NCBI GenBank assembly: GCA_016930995.1 | Contig: JAFGFQ010000031.1 | Span: forward strand, 1-11,445 | Reading direction: 5' to 3' | DNA: 11,445 bases | Source of the DNA: Thermoplasmatota archaeon | GTDB lineage: Archaea > Thermoplasmatota > E2 > DHVEG-1 | In this document: positions 1 to 7,695 of the stretch, one piece after another | How the letters are laid out: the number at the start of each line of letters is the position of its first letter | Numbering within the stretch: the first letter of the stretch is position 1 | Notes under the pieces: model-generated | Told to the model about the DNA's origin: nothing | Database searches by the model: none | Seen by the model: only the letters and a program-made list of their open reading frames with translations | Program-made: the position numbers and the translations under genes

Positions 1-1
1 G

Positions 2-1333
2 ATTAACGATCAGGAATTCACCAGTGATGTCTGGCCAAATTCGAAATACGTAAAAAACCCGAACTGGGCTGCTTCTATTGACGTCCCGAAAGAGGATGAG
101 TTTGTCAACATCACCATTGCGTTATGGGATAAAAATACCCCGAAAGACCGCCTCTGTGATATCAGCCCGGACCTTGGAGATCTCACCAACGTACGCACTG
201 CGGAGCTCACCTATAGCATCGCCGCTGGTATCTGGTGGGGTGATGATGAGCTCGGAGACCCAAGCGGATATGGTCGGTTAAACGGATGTGATGATAATAG
301 CATCTATCAGCAGGATAGGGACTGCGAACTGTGGTTTGACATCTCACAAAATGACTTTGATGGAGACGGTTTCCCGTACTGGCTTGAAACAGAAATATAC
401 CACACCAGTCCCCTGGTCGATAACACTGGTGAGGATGCTGATAGCGATGGCATCCCCATCGAATGGGAATATACGTTTGGGCTAGCCTATTATCAATGGG
501 GTCATGAAGAAGGATATTATCTCATCTATGACCCGTTCACTTGGGAAAACCATACTAGCTTAGACGACGATGAAGATGGGCTGACCGACTTTGAGGAATA
601 CCAAACATGGCAATGGGGTTCTGATCCGTTCAGACAAGATCTTTTCGTTGAATTCGACCAGATGGAACCGCAACCAGGTGTCAAAGAGGCGACCATTCCT
701 CTGGAGACCTACGAATTATTACAGGATTCACATGCAAAATACAATATCGTCTATCATGCTGATGACGGCCGCTTTGGTGGAGGAGAATTCATCCCCTACA
801 AAGCAAATCTCCAGGAGCAGGATTTCGAGACGAACTACTGGGTCTACTTTATGCATCAAGACGCAAACAACTGGCGGCGTGGTGTGTTCCACTGGGGGTT
901 CCTTGGATACAACGTCACTGAGACGACTCCTTTTACCTTTGGTTCAAGGATTGGGAATCTCCGTGCCATTGATTGTTTCTATCTACCTGCAGTGTTACTC
1001 AACTCACAGGTGAAATGGGTACCCCTGTTCTCAAGTCTCGTCAGAGGGACATTTAACAATGAAGAACAAAAAGCGATAGTGTATGCCGGAGTGATTATGC
1101 ATGAGACCGGGCATTCCCTGGGGCTTTACAACTTCCCGGGAATAGATTGCCATGACGGCGTATGGCCTTGGCAGATCAATTTCTGGCGCTACGGACCCTA
1201 TAAAAGTGTCATGAACTACCGATACATCTACAGCGACCTTATTGATTATTCCGATGGCTCCCGTGGGAAAAACGATCATGATGACTGGGCAACCATTGAC
1301 CTGACCCGTTTCAATCCTCGACCGTACTGGTAA
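2..1333 (+). CDS. Secreted metzincin-like zinc metalloprotease with calcium-binding loops (5' end cut by window)
   Basis: The frame is open from the window edge to TAA at 1331-1333, giving 443 visible residues; the N-terminus is missing. Visible residues 1-95 look like a beta-sandwich (C2-like) region. Three Asp-rich DxDxDG-type loops follow near residues 118-123, 145-150 and 188-193, typical of calcium-binding linkers in secreted proteins. The catalytic region carries HETGHSLGLYNF (His367, Glu368, His371), preceded by a hydrophobic helix. A Met-turn, SVMNY, lies at 402-406. An HExxHxxG helix plus a downstream Met-turn is the metzincin pattern, so peptide-bond hydrolysis outside the cell is the likely role. 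The position normally holding the third zinc ligand is Asn377; Asp382 or His384 may replace it. The gene converges on the CapK-like gene with a 46-base gap. The protease class is well supported. The substrate is unknown, and the signal peptide lies outside the window. Confidence 0.85.
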   Translation: MNDQEFTSDVWPNSKYVKNPNWAASIDVPKEDEFVNITIALWDKNTPKDRLCDISPDLGDLTNVRTAELTYSIAAGIWWGDDELGDPSGYGRLNGCDDNSIYQQDRDCELWFDISQNDFDGDGFPYWLETEIYHTSPLVDNTGEDADSDGIPIEWEYTFGLAYYQWGHEEGYYLIYDPFTWENHTSLDDDEDGLTDFEEYQTWQWGSDPFRQDLFVEFDQMEPQPGVKEATIPLETYELLQDSHAKYNIVYHADDGRFGGGEFIPYKANLQEQDFETNYWVYFMHQDANNWRRGVFHWGFLGYNVTETTPFTFGSRIGNLRAIDCFYLPAVLLNSQVKWVPLFSSLVRGTFNNEEQKAIVYAGVIMHETGHSLGLYNFPGIDCHDGVWPWQINFWRYGPYKSVMNYRYIYSDLIDYSDGSRGKNDHDDWATIDLTRFNPRPYW

Positions 1334-1379
1334 ACGCTCTCTTCAATACACCTACGGGCAGAATGATATGCTCTGTTCT

Positions 1380-2741
1380 TTAGGAGATATACTTTACTGG
1401 TAACTTCTGGACAAAAAATTTGTATTTTCCACGGGCGGTCCTTGGAATAGCATCCGTATAGGCGATGGATACTGAAAATTCATCACCCAACCGTGTACGA
1501 AGGTGAGTGTTAATCGAGCGCACATCATCATCGGAGAACCCTGGTTTTTTTACGATATACAGCACAAGCTCTCCTTCCGTGTCCTGGTACAACTGGTATT
1601 CCATCATGTTTGCTGAGGACCTCGAGATGAGTTGGAGCACTCCCATCAGAGGGACCAGTCGGTTGGTTCGTGAGACCATGAAATCCTGAACGCGGCCTTC
1701 GACTGACGGAAAAAGCATGGAATGCCGGCCGCACTCGCACTCATGGGAGGTATACGTTGCAATATCACCGGTCTTATATCTGATGAAGGGGAAGATCCCT
1801 GTGTGAAATCCCGTAGCGACGATCTCCCCGGATTCACCTTCTTTTGTGACTGGTTGGCCGTCTCTGTCAAGCAACTCGGCAAACCCATAGTCTGGGAAAA
1901 GGTGATAGGCGTTGCTGGTTTCACAGGTTCCCGCAAAAACGCATTGTTCTCGCTGGCCGTACTGGCTATGGACCCTGCACCGGTAGTATGACTCAAGAAA
2001 TTCCCGTTGCCAGTCATAGATGGTCTCCCCGAAACAAAAAATCGCCTTTAATCCTTTCAAATCCATCGAATGCTGCTTCATATACCCCGCTAGCATCGTA
2101 ATAGCGGAGGGATATCCGATGAAGTAGGCTGGTCGGAGTCGTCTGATTTTTTCGACGTACCTTGGGAGGTTTTCTTCAGTCATCTGATATGAGGACAGTA
2201 CCAGGGTTCGTGAGAACGCTCGGTACTCCCAGGGTTTCTCCCGGCCAATGAGCTGTACTGATGTGTCAAGAGCATGACAGTTCGCACGCTCCAGCAGAAT
2301 GGTAAGGTAGGCAAGGTGCTTTGCGAACCACGCGCCTTTCTCGATATAGAATCGAAGGGACAGCCCGGTGGATCCGCCTGTGTTGGTCTGCTCAAACGCA
2401 CTCGGTGGGTAATTGGTCGCTTTCAACTCCTCCTCATGTGCTTGTACGGTTTCTTTGCTCAGTAGTGGGATGCGTTGGAAGTCCTGAAGCGATGTGATAT
2501 CACCTGGTGTCAGCTGGGATGCGGTAAGGAGTTTTTTGTAGTAGGGGACATGATGATACGCGTGGTGAAGCAGTCGGGTGAGTTGCTGCCATTGGTATCG
2601 TGCTATCTCCTCCGTTGACCATTGTTCTGAGCGTTTCACGCTATCATAGGTTTTTTGAAAGGAGGAATGATAGAAAAGAGTGGTGAGTACCGTTCCTCGG
2701 CCGGTGTCTTCGTTGAAGAGGTATTCCCAGAGTTTGTGCAT
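1380..2741 (-). CDS. CapK/PaaK-like adenylate-forming enzyme (phenylacetate-CoA ligase family)
   Basis: This is a 453-residue cytoplasmic protein with no signal peptide or membrane segment. It has the ordered motifs of the ANL (acyl/aryl-CoA ligase) superfamily: a phosphate-binding loop TNTGGSTGLS (119-128), FGET (238-241), YGQREQ (261-266) in place of YGxTE, RYKTGD (321-326), GRVQDF (349-354) and a C-terminal TARGKYKF with the presumed catalytic Lys439. The N-terminal LLHHAYHHVPYYKKLL and the CxCGR stretch (335-339) are typical of the PaaK/CapK branch. These enzymes activate a carboxylate with ATP, often followed by transfer to CoA; CapK-type members sit in polysaccharide or surface-modification loci. 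The substrate cannot be read from sequence, so phenylacetate itself should not be assumed. The start is ATG at 2741, with a GAGG element ending 4 bases upstream. It is transcribed divergently from the C25 peptidase gene. Confidence 0.85.
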   Translation of the reverse strand: MHKLWEYLFNEDTGRGTVLTTLFYHSSFQKTYDSVKRSEQWSTEEIARYQWQQLTRLLHHAYHHVPYYKKLLTASQLTPGDITSLQDFQRIPLLSKETVQAHEEELKATNYPPSAFEQTNTGGSTGLSLRFYIEKGAWFAKHLAYLTILLERANCHALDTSVQLIGREKPWEYRAFSRTLVLSSYQMTEENLPRYVEKIRRLRPAYFIGYPSAITMLAGYMKQHSMDLKGLKAIFCFGETIYDWQREFLESYYRCRVHSQYGQREQCVFAGTCETSNAYHLFPDYGFAELLDRDGQPVTKEGESGEIVATGFHTGIFPFIRYKTGDIATYTSHECECGRHSMLFPSVEGRVQDFMVSRTNRLVPLMGVLQLISRSSANMMEYQLYQDTEGELVLYIVKKPGFSDDDVRSINTHLRTRLGDEFSVSIAYTDAIPRTARGKYKFFVQKLPVKYIS

Positions 2742-2909
2742 AGGTCCTCTGCGTCTTTATTGGTGCAGAGTTCATTACTGCTACATAAGAGTTTCTGTAA
2801 AATTGGTTGTACTAGAAAGCTACCCCCTGGTTTTCTCCTAACGGTAATGGATAAGGGATGTTACAGAATATTTATATACTTATATATTCACGATGTACTA
2901 TAATAATCA

Positions 2910-2917
2910 TTTATAAA
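2910..2917 (+). promoter_or_regulatory. Predicted TATA box for the C25 peptidase gene
   Basis: TTTATAAA matches the archaeal TATA consensus. Initiation about 26 bases past its centre would fall near 2940. That leaves a leader of about 25 bases before the ATG at 2965, and this leader contains the GAGGAG ribosome site. A second candidate, TTTATATA at 2871-2878, would give a leader of about 60 bases. The first candidate overlaps the upstream in-frame ATG at 2917, which argues against that start. Confidence 0.5.
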
Positions 2918-2954
2918 TGAGGATGAGTGCAACGGATGCACGTCGAATTGTCCT

Positions 2955-2960
2955 GAGGAG
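2955..2960 (+). promoter_or_regulatory. Shine-Dalgarno site that sets the C25 peptidase start
   Basis: GAGGAG lies 4 bases before the ATG at 2965 and is complementary to the 3' end of 16S rRNA. The in-frame ATG at 2917 has no such site, and the protein begins with a clean signal peptide only when read from 2965. Confidence 0.7.
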
Positions 2961-2964
2961 TCGT

Positions 2965-4878
2965 ATGAAAAAAATCTTGGTAATTTCTCTGGTAACAATC
3001 ATGATACTTACCGGCGGTGGATTTGTCACATCATCGAGTGATTCTTCCCAAGAACATACAATGATGACAGAGCATCAGACCCAATCGTCACAGTTTTTTT
3101 CAACTCCAACGATTAATGAAAAAGGAGACGGTCTGAAGATAGAGGTGAACGGGTCTACCTCCGAGTTGTTCGAACCCAACAAACCCGTATTACCCCTTTT
3201 CATACGGGTGTATCAGGTTCCTTGTGGCTCACAGAACATCCGCATTACATGCAGCCCGCAGAATATCACGACGATGACTTTAGCAAAGAAAATCCTCTCT
3301 GCTCGGATCACCCCGCTCTCGAAGATAGGACAAAATAGCATATCTGTGGAAGATAGCTCCGTCTACAACAGTACTATGTTCTATCCCTCTGCTTGGTATA
3401 AGTATGATATCGGTGCTGGTCATGACCGGAAGGGAAACGAGGTTATCTTCATCAAGATTATCTGTTATCCGGTCCGATATTCCCCTGAAAACAACCAGAT
3501 TCAATATACGGATTCGTTTGATGTCTCAATTCGCTATGATGCGCCAGGTACCGCAGCACTCGCCAATGAGACCTATGACATGGTCATTATCGCTCCGCGT
3601 TGCTTTTCCTCACGGCTCCAGCCGCTCATTGATTTTAAGAATGCAAAGGGACTGAAGACGATCTTTAAAGCTGTAGAAGACATCCTTGTGCAATACACGG
3701 GAACTGACCCCCCTGAACAGGTGAAATATTTCATCAAAGAGGCATACGACACGTGGGGGATACGCTACGTTCTTCTCGTCGGTGGTCTGAAATCACATCT
3801 CTTTGCACACGACAAGGACACTATCTCTGCTGGGTGGAAGGCGTGGTGGGTCCCGGTCCGATACGTCAGCATCCCACAGGAGACAGATGAAGGATGCCTC
3901 TCTGATTTGTATTATGGATGCTTGTATAATGCAAGTGGTGTGTTTGACAGCTGGGATTCCAATCAGGATGGCATCTACGCCGCCTGGGGCGCATCCGGTG
4001 TGCCACGAGACACCTTTGACTTGTACCCTGAGGTCTCCGTTGGACGGCTACCAGTCACAAACAAAAGAGAAGTAGATCGCGTCGTACAGAAAATCATCAC
4101 CTACGAAAGCAGCGGCCCTGATGAAAAACCCTGGTACAACACCTTCATCGGTATTGGTGGAAAGACATTTGATTACTACGAAGGGAAACCCGACGGTGAG
4201 TACCTCTGCGACCTTGCCTATAACTATACAAAACAAGCGATCCCTGATATGAATCTTCTCCAGGTCTATTCATCGAACAAGAACACGAGCGGGTTTGTTC
4301 CCAAGGCAAAGGATATTGTAAAAGCGTTCTCCAAGGGTGCTGGATTTATTGCTTTCCAAGGGCATGGGAACCCACTGGTCTGGGATACGATCTGGTTTGA
4401 TGGTTCGTATCCTGATGATTGGTGCGGGGGAATCACTTTGTATCATTTTCTTAGCTTATTGAACAGAGAAAAGCTCCCCGTTGTCGTAGTCGGCGGGTGT
4501 CATAACGGTTTGTATAATGTGTCTCTTCTTCAGACCTTGCGTGATAGAAAAGGCTCCCAGTATTTCTGCTATGGGCTACCTCTGCCGGTGTGTTTCAGCT
4601 GGGGTTTAGTTCTGAAATACCCCGGAGGAGCGATCGCATCGACCGGTTGTACCGGATTTGGGATGGGCTACATGGGGAACCCAGTGAGTCTGAGTGCTGA
4701 GCTTGAATCGAACTTCTTCTATCAGATAGGCAATGGTTCTGCACACCTTGGGCAGGTGCACAGTGGCGCGATTCAGAAGTTCCTGTTTGAGGAGGAGATT
4801 CATCAGGTTGAAGCGTTCGTCATCACCAACTGGGCATTGTTTGGTGACCCGAGTCTGCGGCTTGGTGGGTATCCTTAA
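2965..4878 (+). CDS. Secreted C25 (gingipain-like) cysteine peptidase
   Basis: From the ATG at 2965 the protein has 637 residues and starts MKKILVISLVTIMILTGGG, a typical signal peptide. A beta-rich propeptide-like region (about 20-200) is followed by the C25 fold: YDMVIIAPRCFSS (about 204-216), the strand YVLLVGG (about 268-274), PEVSVGRLPV (about 355-364), and the catalytic pair His467 in FQGHGNP and Cys512 in VVVGGCHNG. It closes with the family-typical LFGDPSLRLG. A DSNQDG loop near 331-336 could bind calcium. C25 peptidases are secreted endopeptidases; Arg- or Lys-specificity, known for the bacterial gingipains, cannot be inferred here. There is no C-terminal membrane anchor or obvious sorting domain, so the enzyme is probably released or bound non-covalently. 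It stands alone, divergent from the CapK-like gene. An in-frame ATG at 2917 would add 16 charged residues ahead of the signal peptide and is unlikely to be used. Confidence 0.9.
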   Translation: MKKILVISLVTIMILTGGGFVTSSSDSSQEHTMMTEHQTQSSQFFSTPTINEKGDGLKIEVNGSTSELFEPNKPVLPLFIRVYQVPCGSQNIRITCSPQNITTMTLAKKILSARITPLSKIGQNSISVEDSSVYNSTMFYPSAWYKYDIGAGHDRKGNEVIFIKIICYPVRYSPENNQIQYTDSFDVSIRYDAPGTAALANETYDMVIIAPRCFSSRLQPLIDFKNAKGLKTIFKAVEDILVQYTGTDPPEQVKYFIKEAYDTWGIRYVLLVGGLKSHLFAHDKDTISAGWKAWWVPVRYVSIPQETDEGCLSDLYYGCLYNASGVFDSWDSNQDGIYAAWGASGVPRDTFDLYPEVSVGRLPVTNKREVDRVVQKIITYESSGPDEKPWYNTFIGIGGKTFDYYEGKPDGEYLCDLAYNYTKQAIPDMNLLQVYSSNKNTSGFVPKAKDIVKAFSKGAGFIAFQGHGNPLVWDTIWFDGSYPDDWCGGITLYHFLSLLNREKLPVVVVGGCHNGLYNVSLLQTLRDRKGSQYFCYGLPLPVCFSWGLVLKYPGGAIASTGCTGFGMGYMGNPVSLSAELESNFFYQIGNGSAHLGQVHSGAIQKFLFEEEIHQVEAFVITNWALFGDPSLRLGGYP

Positions 4879-4914
4879 ATATCTTCTGCTATAGAAATAT
4901 ATAAGAATATTATG

Positions 4915-4930
4915 TTTTCATTTTTTGTTT
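4915..4930 (+). terminator. T-rich terminator candidate after the C25 peptidase gene
   Basis: Two T runs (four and six Ts, then three more after a G) begin about 37 bases after the stop codon. Archaeal RNA polymerase commonly terminates at oligo-T stretches without a hairpin, and none is evident here. The site precedes the tfb promoter. Confidence 0.45.
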
Positions 4931-5030
4931 AGTTTCCTCTTATTTCTGATGAAAATTTATTGGTTATTTATATAGAAACCATGATAGAAAAGTATATATA
5001 TAAGTTATATCATTGCGCTTAAAAGCATAT

Positions 5031-5045
5031 CGAAAGGTTTAAAAA
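5031..5045 (+). promoter_or_regulatory. Predicted BRE and TATA box of tfb
   Basis: A purine-rich CGAAA (BRE-like, 5031-5035) precedes TTTAAAAA (5038-5045). The TATA centre lies about 25 bases before the ATG at 5066, so the transcript probably starts at or next to the start codon, giving a leaderless mRNA. A second AT-rich element at 4993-5003 (TATATATATAA) could give a longer leader. Confidence 0.5.
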
Positions 5046-5065
5046 ATTTACGGGGGCGCAGGTAA

Positions 5066-6022
5066 ATGGTTCAAATGCAATCTAAAAAGAAAAAAGAAAA
5101 AAGACAGAGCATTGAAGAAATCATACAATGCCCTGAATGTAACAGTACACATTTAAGCAAAGACTACGCACGCGCAGAACTCGTCTGCGCTGATTGCGGT
5201 CTTGTTATCGATCAGGATTTCATCGACCATGGTCCAGAATGGAGAGCATTCGATAGCGACCAACGAGAAAAACGAGCACGGGTCGGAGCTCCCATGACCT
5301 ATACCATCCACGACAAAGGTCTCAGTACGATGATCGGCTGGAAAAACAGAGACTCCTACGGAAAATCCATTCCCACCCGAAACAGAGCACAACTCTACCG
5401 ACTCCGAAAATGGCAGCGACGGATACGAATCAGCGATGCGACCGAGCGGAACCTGGCTTTTGCTTTATCAGAGCTTGATCGCATGGCATCAGGCATGGGC
5501 TTGCCACGGACCGTACGAGAGACCGCTGCGATGGTCTACCGAAAAGCTGTCCTGAAAAACTTGATACGTGGGAGAAGCATCGAAGGAGTCTCCGCATCAG
5601 CCCTCTACGCAGCTTGTCGGCAATGTAACGTGCCTCGGACTCTTGATGAGATTGCAGCCTCCTCCCGAGTATCTCGTAAGGAAATCGGACGAACCTATCG
5701 GTTCATCGCCCGGGAACTCGGCTTAAAACTGATGCCGACCTCACCACAGGATTATATCTCTCGGTTCTGCAGTGAACTCAAACTAAGTGGTGATGTACAG
5801 GCAAAGGCAATCGAGATCCTCAAAGACGCTGCCGATAAGGAGCTTACCAGTGGTCGTGGTCCGACCGGTGTTGCTGCCGCATCAATTTACATTTCATCGA
5901 TCCTCTGCGGTGAACGACGCACCCAACGTGAGGTCGCAGACGTCGCAGGTGTCACTGAGGTCACCATTCGAAACCGTTATAAGGAACTTGCAGAACGACT
6001 CGACATCGATATCATCCTGTAA
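5066..6022 (+). CDS. tfb: Transcription initiation factor B (TFB, archaeal TFIIB)
   Basis: The 318-residue length is normal for archaeal TFB. A lysine-rich N-terminus (7-13) leads into a zinc ribbon with Cys22, Cys25, Cys41 and Cys44 (CPEC...CADC), which contacts RNA polymerase. The B-reader/linker region follows (about 55-110, with [10 protein letters not shown] and a GLSTMIGW motif typical of the family). Two cyclin-fold repeats span about 118-212 and 213-318. The second ends in a helix-turn-helix ([20 protein letters not shown], 289-308) that reads the BRE next to the TATA box. TFB joins TBP on promoters and recruits polymerase. The start is ATG at 5066, with a second in-frame ATG at 5075; the promoter spacing favours the first. 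rlmE follows after 6 bases, suggesting one transcript. Many archaea carry several TFBs, so this may not be the only one. Confidence 0.97.
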   Translation: MVQMQSKKKKEKRQSIEEIIQCPECNSTHLSKDYARAELVCADCGLVIDQDFIDHGPEWRAFDSDQREKRARVGAPMTYTIHDKGLSTMIGWKNRDSYGKSIPTRNRAQLYRLRKWQRRIRISDATERNLAFALSELDRMASGMGLPRTVRETAAMVYRKAVLKNLIRGRSIEGVSASALYAACRQCNVPRTLDEIAASSRVSRKEIGRTYRFIARELGLKLMPTSPQDYISRFCSELKLSGDVQAKAIEILKDAADKELTSGRGPTGVAAASIYISSILCGERRTQREVADVAGVTEVTIRNRYKELAERLDIDIIL

Positions 6023-6028
6023 CCCCCT

Positions 6029-6661
6029 ATGACTCGTTGGTACACCGAAAAAAAGAAAGAACGTTTTTACAAAGAGGCAAAACGAGTCGGATATCGTGCA
6101 CGCTCCGCTTTTAAACTTAAACAGATTCAAGGACGTTTCCATTGTATCCCAAAGGATAGCCTCGTCGTTGATCTCGGCGCTGCGCCTGGGGGATGGAGCC
6201 AGGTGGCAAAGGAACTTGTTGGCCCCCAAGGGATTGTCATTGGAGCAGACCTCTCATCGATACAACCCTTGGAGGATGTTGTGTTCATCCAGGGGGATAT
6301 CACCAAGGTCGAGACGGTACAAAAAATCAAGGAAAAGATGAACGGGAAGAACGCAGACATTGTGTTATCTGATATGTCCCCGGATATCTCTGGAAACTAT
6401 AGTGTCGATCAAGCACGAAGTGTATGGCTCTGTGAGAATGCCTTTAATGTTGTGCAGGAAATCTTACGACCTGGTGGTCATTTCATCTGTAAAATCTTTG
6501 AAGGAGAGGATATGAAATCATTCGTCGATAAAATAAAACGTCAGTTCATGGTTGTGAAGATTTTCTCTCCTGAAGCTTCGCGTAAAAGCAGTTCTGAGGT
6601 CTATATCGTAGCAAAATCGTTTAAAAAACTTTATAAGGAAAGCAGTATATCCTCAGGATAA
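6029..6661 (+). CDS. rlmE: 23S rRNA (uridine-2'-O-)methyltransferase RlmE (FtsJ/RrmJ)
   Basis: This 210-residue, single-domain FtsJ-type enzyme uses S-adenosylmethionine to methylate a ribose 2'-OH in rRNA. The SAM-binding motif DLGAAPGGWSQ is at 48-58. The Lys-Asp-Lys-Glu catalytic tetrad is complete: Lys29 in SAFKL, Asp115 in LSDMSPD, Lys155 in FICKIFEGED and Glu190 in SSEVYIVAK. The TRAM RNA-binding domain found at the C-terminus of some archaeal homologues is absent. The ATG lies 6 bases after the tfb stop with no Shine-Dalgarno sequence, so translation probably depends on reinitiation after tfb. The RlmE target (a uridine in the 23S A-loop) is known for the bacterial enzyme; the archaeal target is inferred. 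Confidence 0.94.
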   Translation: MTRWYTEKKKERFYKEAKRVGYRARSAFKLKQIQGRFHCIPKDSLVVDLGAAPGGWSQVAKELVGPQGIVIGADLSSIQPLEDVVFIQGDITKVETVQKIKEKMNGKNADIVLSDMSPDISGNYSVDQARSVWLCENAFNVVQEILRPGGHFICKIFEGEDMKSFVDKIKRQFMVVKIFSPEASRKSSSEVYIVAKSFKKLYKESSISSG

Positions 6662-6673
6662 ACTGATAAAAGG

Positions 6674-6685
6674 GTATATTATATA
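6674..6685 (+). promoter_or_regulatory. Predicted TATA box of the polyprenyl synthase gene
   Basis: The AT-rich element GTATATTATATA has its centre about 34 bases before the ATG at 6714. Initiation would fall near 6706, giving a very short leader. A GGAG lies at 6686-6689, too far from the start to serve as a ribosome site. Confidence 0.4.
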
Positions 6686-6713
6686 GGAGCCGATATCAGT
6701 TAAGTTTTACACA

Positions 6714-7688
6714 ATGGTAGAAACAATGGCTGACCAATCACTCGCTTTGGAAATCTTCCTTAAACACACTCACGAAGATATTGAGAAAAAGATACAAGAA
6801 CTCATCACCGACCCGCATATCATTTCTATCCTGAAGGAAGGCAAACGACTCCGACCCTTGCTTGGCGCGATTTCCTTTAAGGTCTGCACGGGAGGGAGCG
6901 AATCGCCTCGGCTCTATCAGCAGTTTTTAGAAGGAACCGTTGCTATTGAACTGGCTCATGGTGCCTCTCTAGTTCATGATGACATCATTGATGGGGATTT
7001 GACTAGGCGTGGAGAACCTGCGTTTTACATTAAGACCGGAGTCGATAACGCGATCCTTATTGGCCATAAGATGTTGGTAAAAGGGTTTACCCTTGCGTTA
7101 TCCCATGGGGAGCGGATTGCGAAGCTCTATGTGGATGCATGGGGCGGTACCCTTGATGGTCAGCTGAATGAAATCAATTTTAATAGTAAGGACCTCCAGG
7201 ATACGAATATCACCGCTGATTCCAAGTTCTTCCAGGTGTACAGCCGGATTATTGATTTGAAGACCGCTACCTTGTTTTCTGCCGCATGCAAGGCTGCCGC
7301 CTACTGGGCGAACGCCTCAGAGGAGGTTGCTAGTCTGCTTGCAGAATACGGAAGGGAGGTCGGGTTTGCCTATCAGTTGGCTGATGATCTGGTCGACCTT
7401 GAGAAAGGTGAGATGATCGACAGTGTGGTTATCCCGTTGTTGACGCGACTTGAGAAACGCACTGCCAAGAACGGGAATGTCAAACCCAAGTCGATCCGGA
7501 AGAAGATCGAGAAAAAATCACCGGAGATAAAGAAATTATATCTTGAGGAGATCTCAAAGCACGTCAATAGAGCCCAGCAAATCTGTAAGTCTCCGATTCT
7601 TCCTGATAACCCGTATAAGGTGTTTTTACTGGATGCACCGTTCTACAGCATCAATAAGATGTTAAAGGAAATCTTCATCACTATATGA
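6714..7688 (+). CDS. Polyprenyl diphosphate synthase (trans-isoprenyl diphosphate synthase)
   Basis: The 324-residue all-helical enzyme condenses isopentenyl diphosphate with allylic diphosphates. It shows GKRLRP (43-48), the first Asp-rich motif DDIID (89-93) followed by RRGEP (98-102), the Gln-containing GQLNEINF (149-156), DLKTATLF (181-188) and the second Asp-rich motif YQLADDLVD (220-228). The fifth residue before the first motif is Ala84, a small residue. In short-chain enzymes a bulky one usually sits there to stop elongation, so a product of C20 or longer is plausible. Oddities: GHKML (117-121) replaces the usual GDxL, and the GK...D...GKxT segment that normally follows the second motif is missing. 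In archaea such enzymes feed ether-lipid or quinone synthesis. The start could also be the ATG at 6726. The gene converges with flpA across 7 bases. Confidence 0.88.
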   Translation: MVETMADQSLALEIFLKHTHEDIEKKIQELITDPHIISILKEGKRLRPLLGAISFKVCTGGSESPRLYQQFLEGTVAIELAHGASLVHDDIIDGDLTRRGEPAFYIKTGVDNAILIGHKMLVKGFTLALSHGERIAKLYVDAWGGTLDGQLNEINFNSKDLQDTNITADSKFFQVYSRIIDLKTATLFSAACKAAAYWANASEEVASLLAEYGREVGFAYQLADDLVDLEKGEMIDSVVIPLLTRLEKRTAKNGNVKPKSIRKKIEKKSPEIKKLYLEEISKHVNRAQQICKSPILPDNPYKVFLLDAPFYSINKMLKEIFITI

Positions 7689-7695
7689 TTCTCTG

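Noticed and set aside
591..1013. Open frame of 140 codons inside the metalloprotease gene
   Set aside because: It is a shadow in another frame of a gene with clear protease motifs, and its translation shows no recognisable domain.
2917..2964. Upstream in-frame ATG as the start of the C25 peptidase
   Set aside because: It overlaps a TATA-like element, has no ribosome site, and would put charged residues ahead of the signal peptide.
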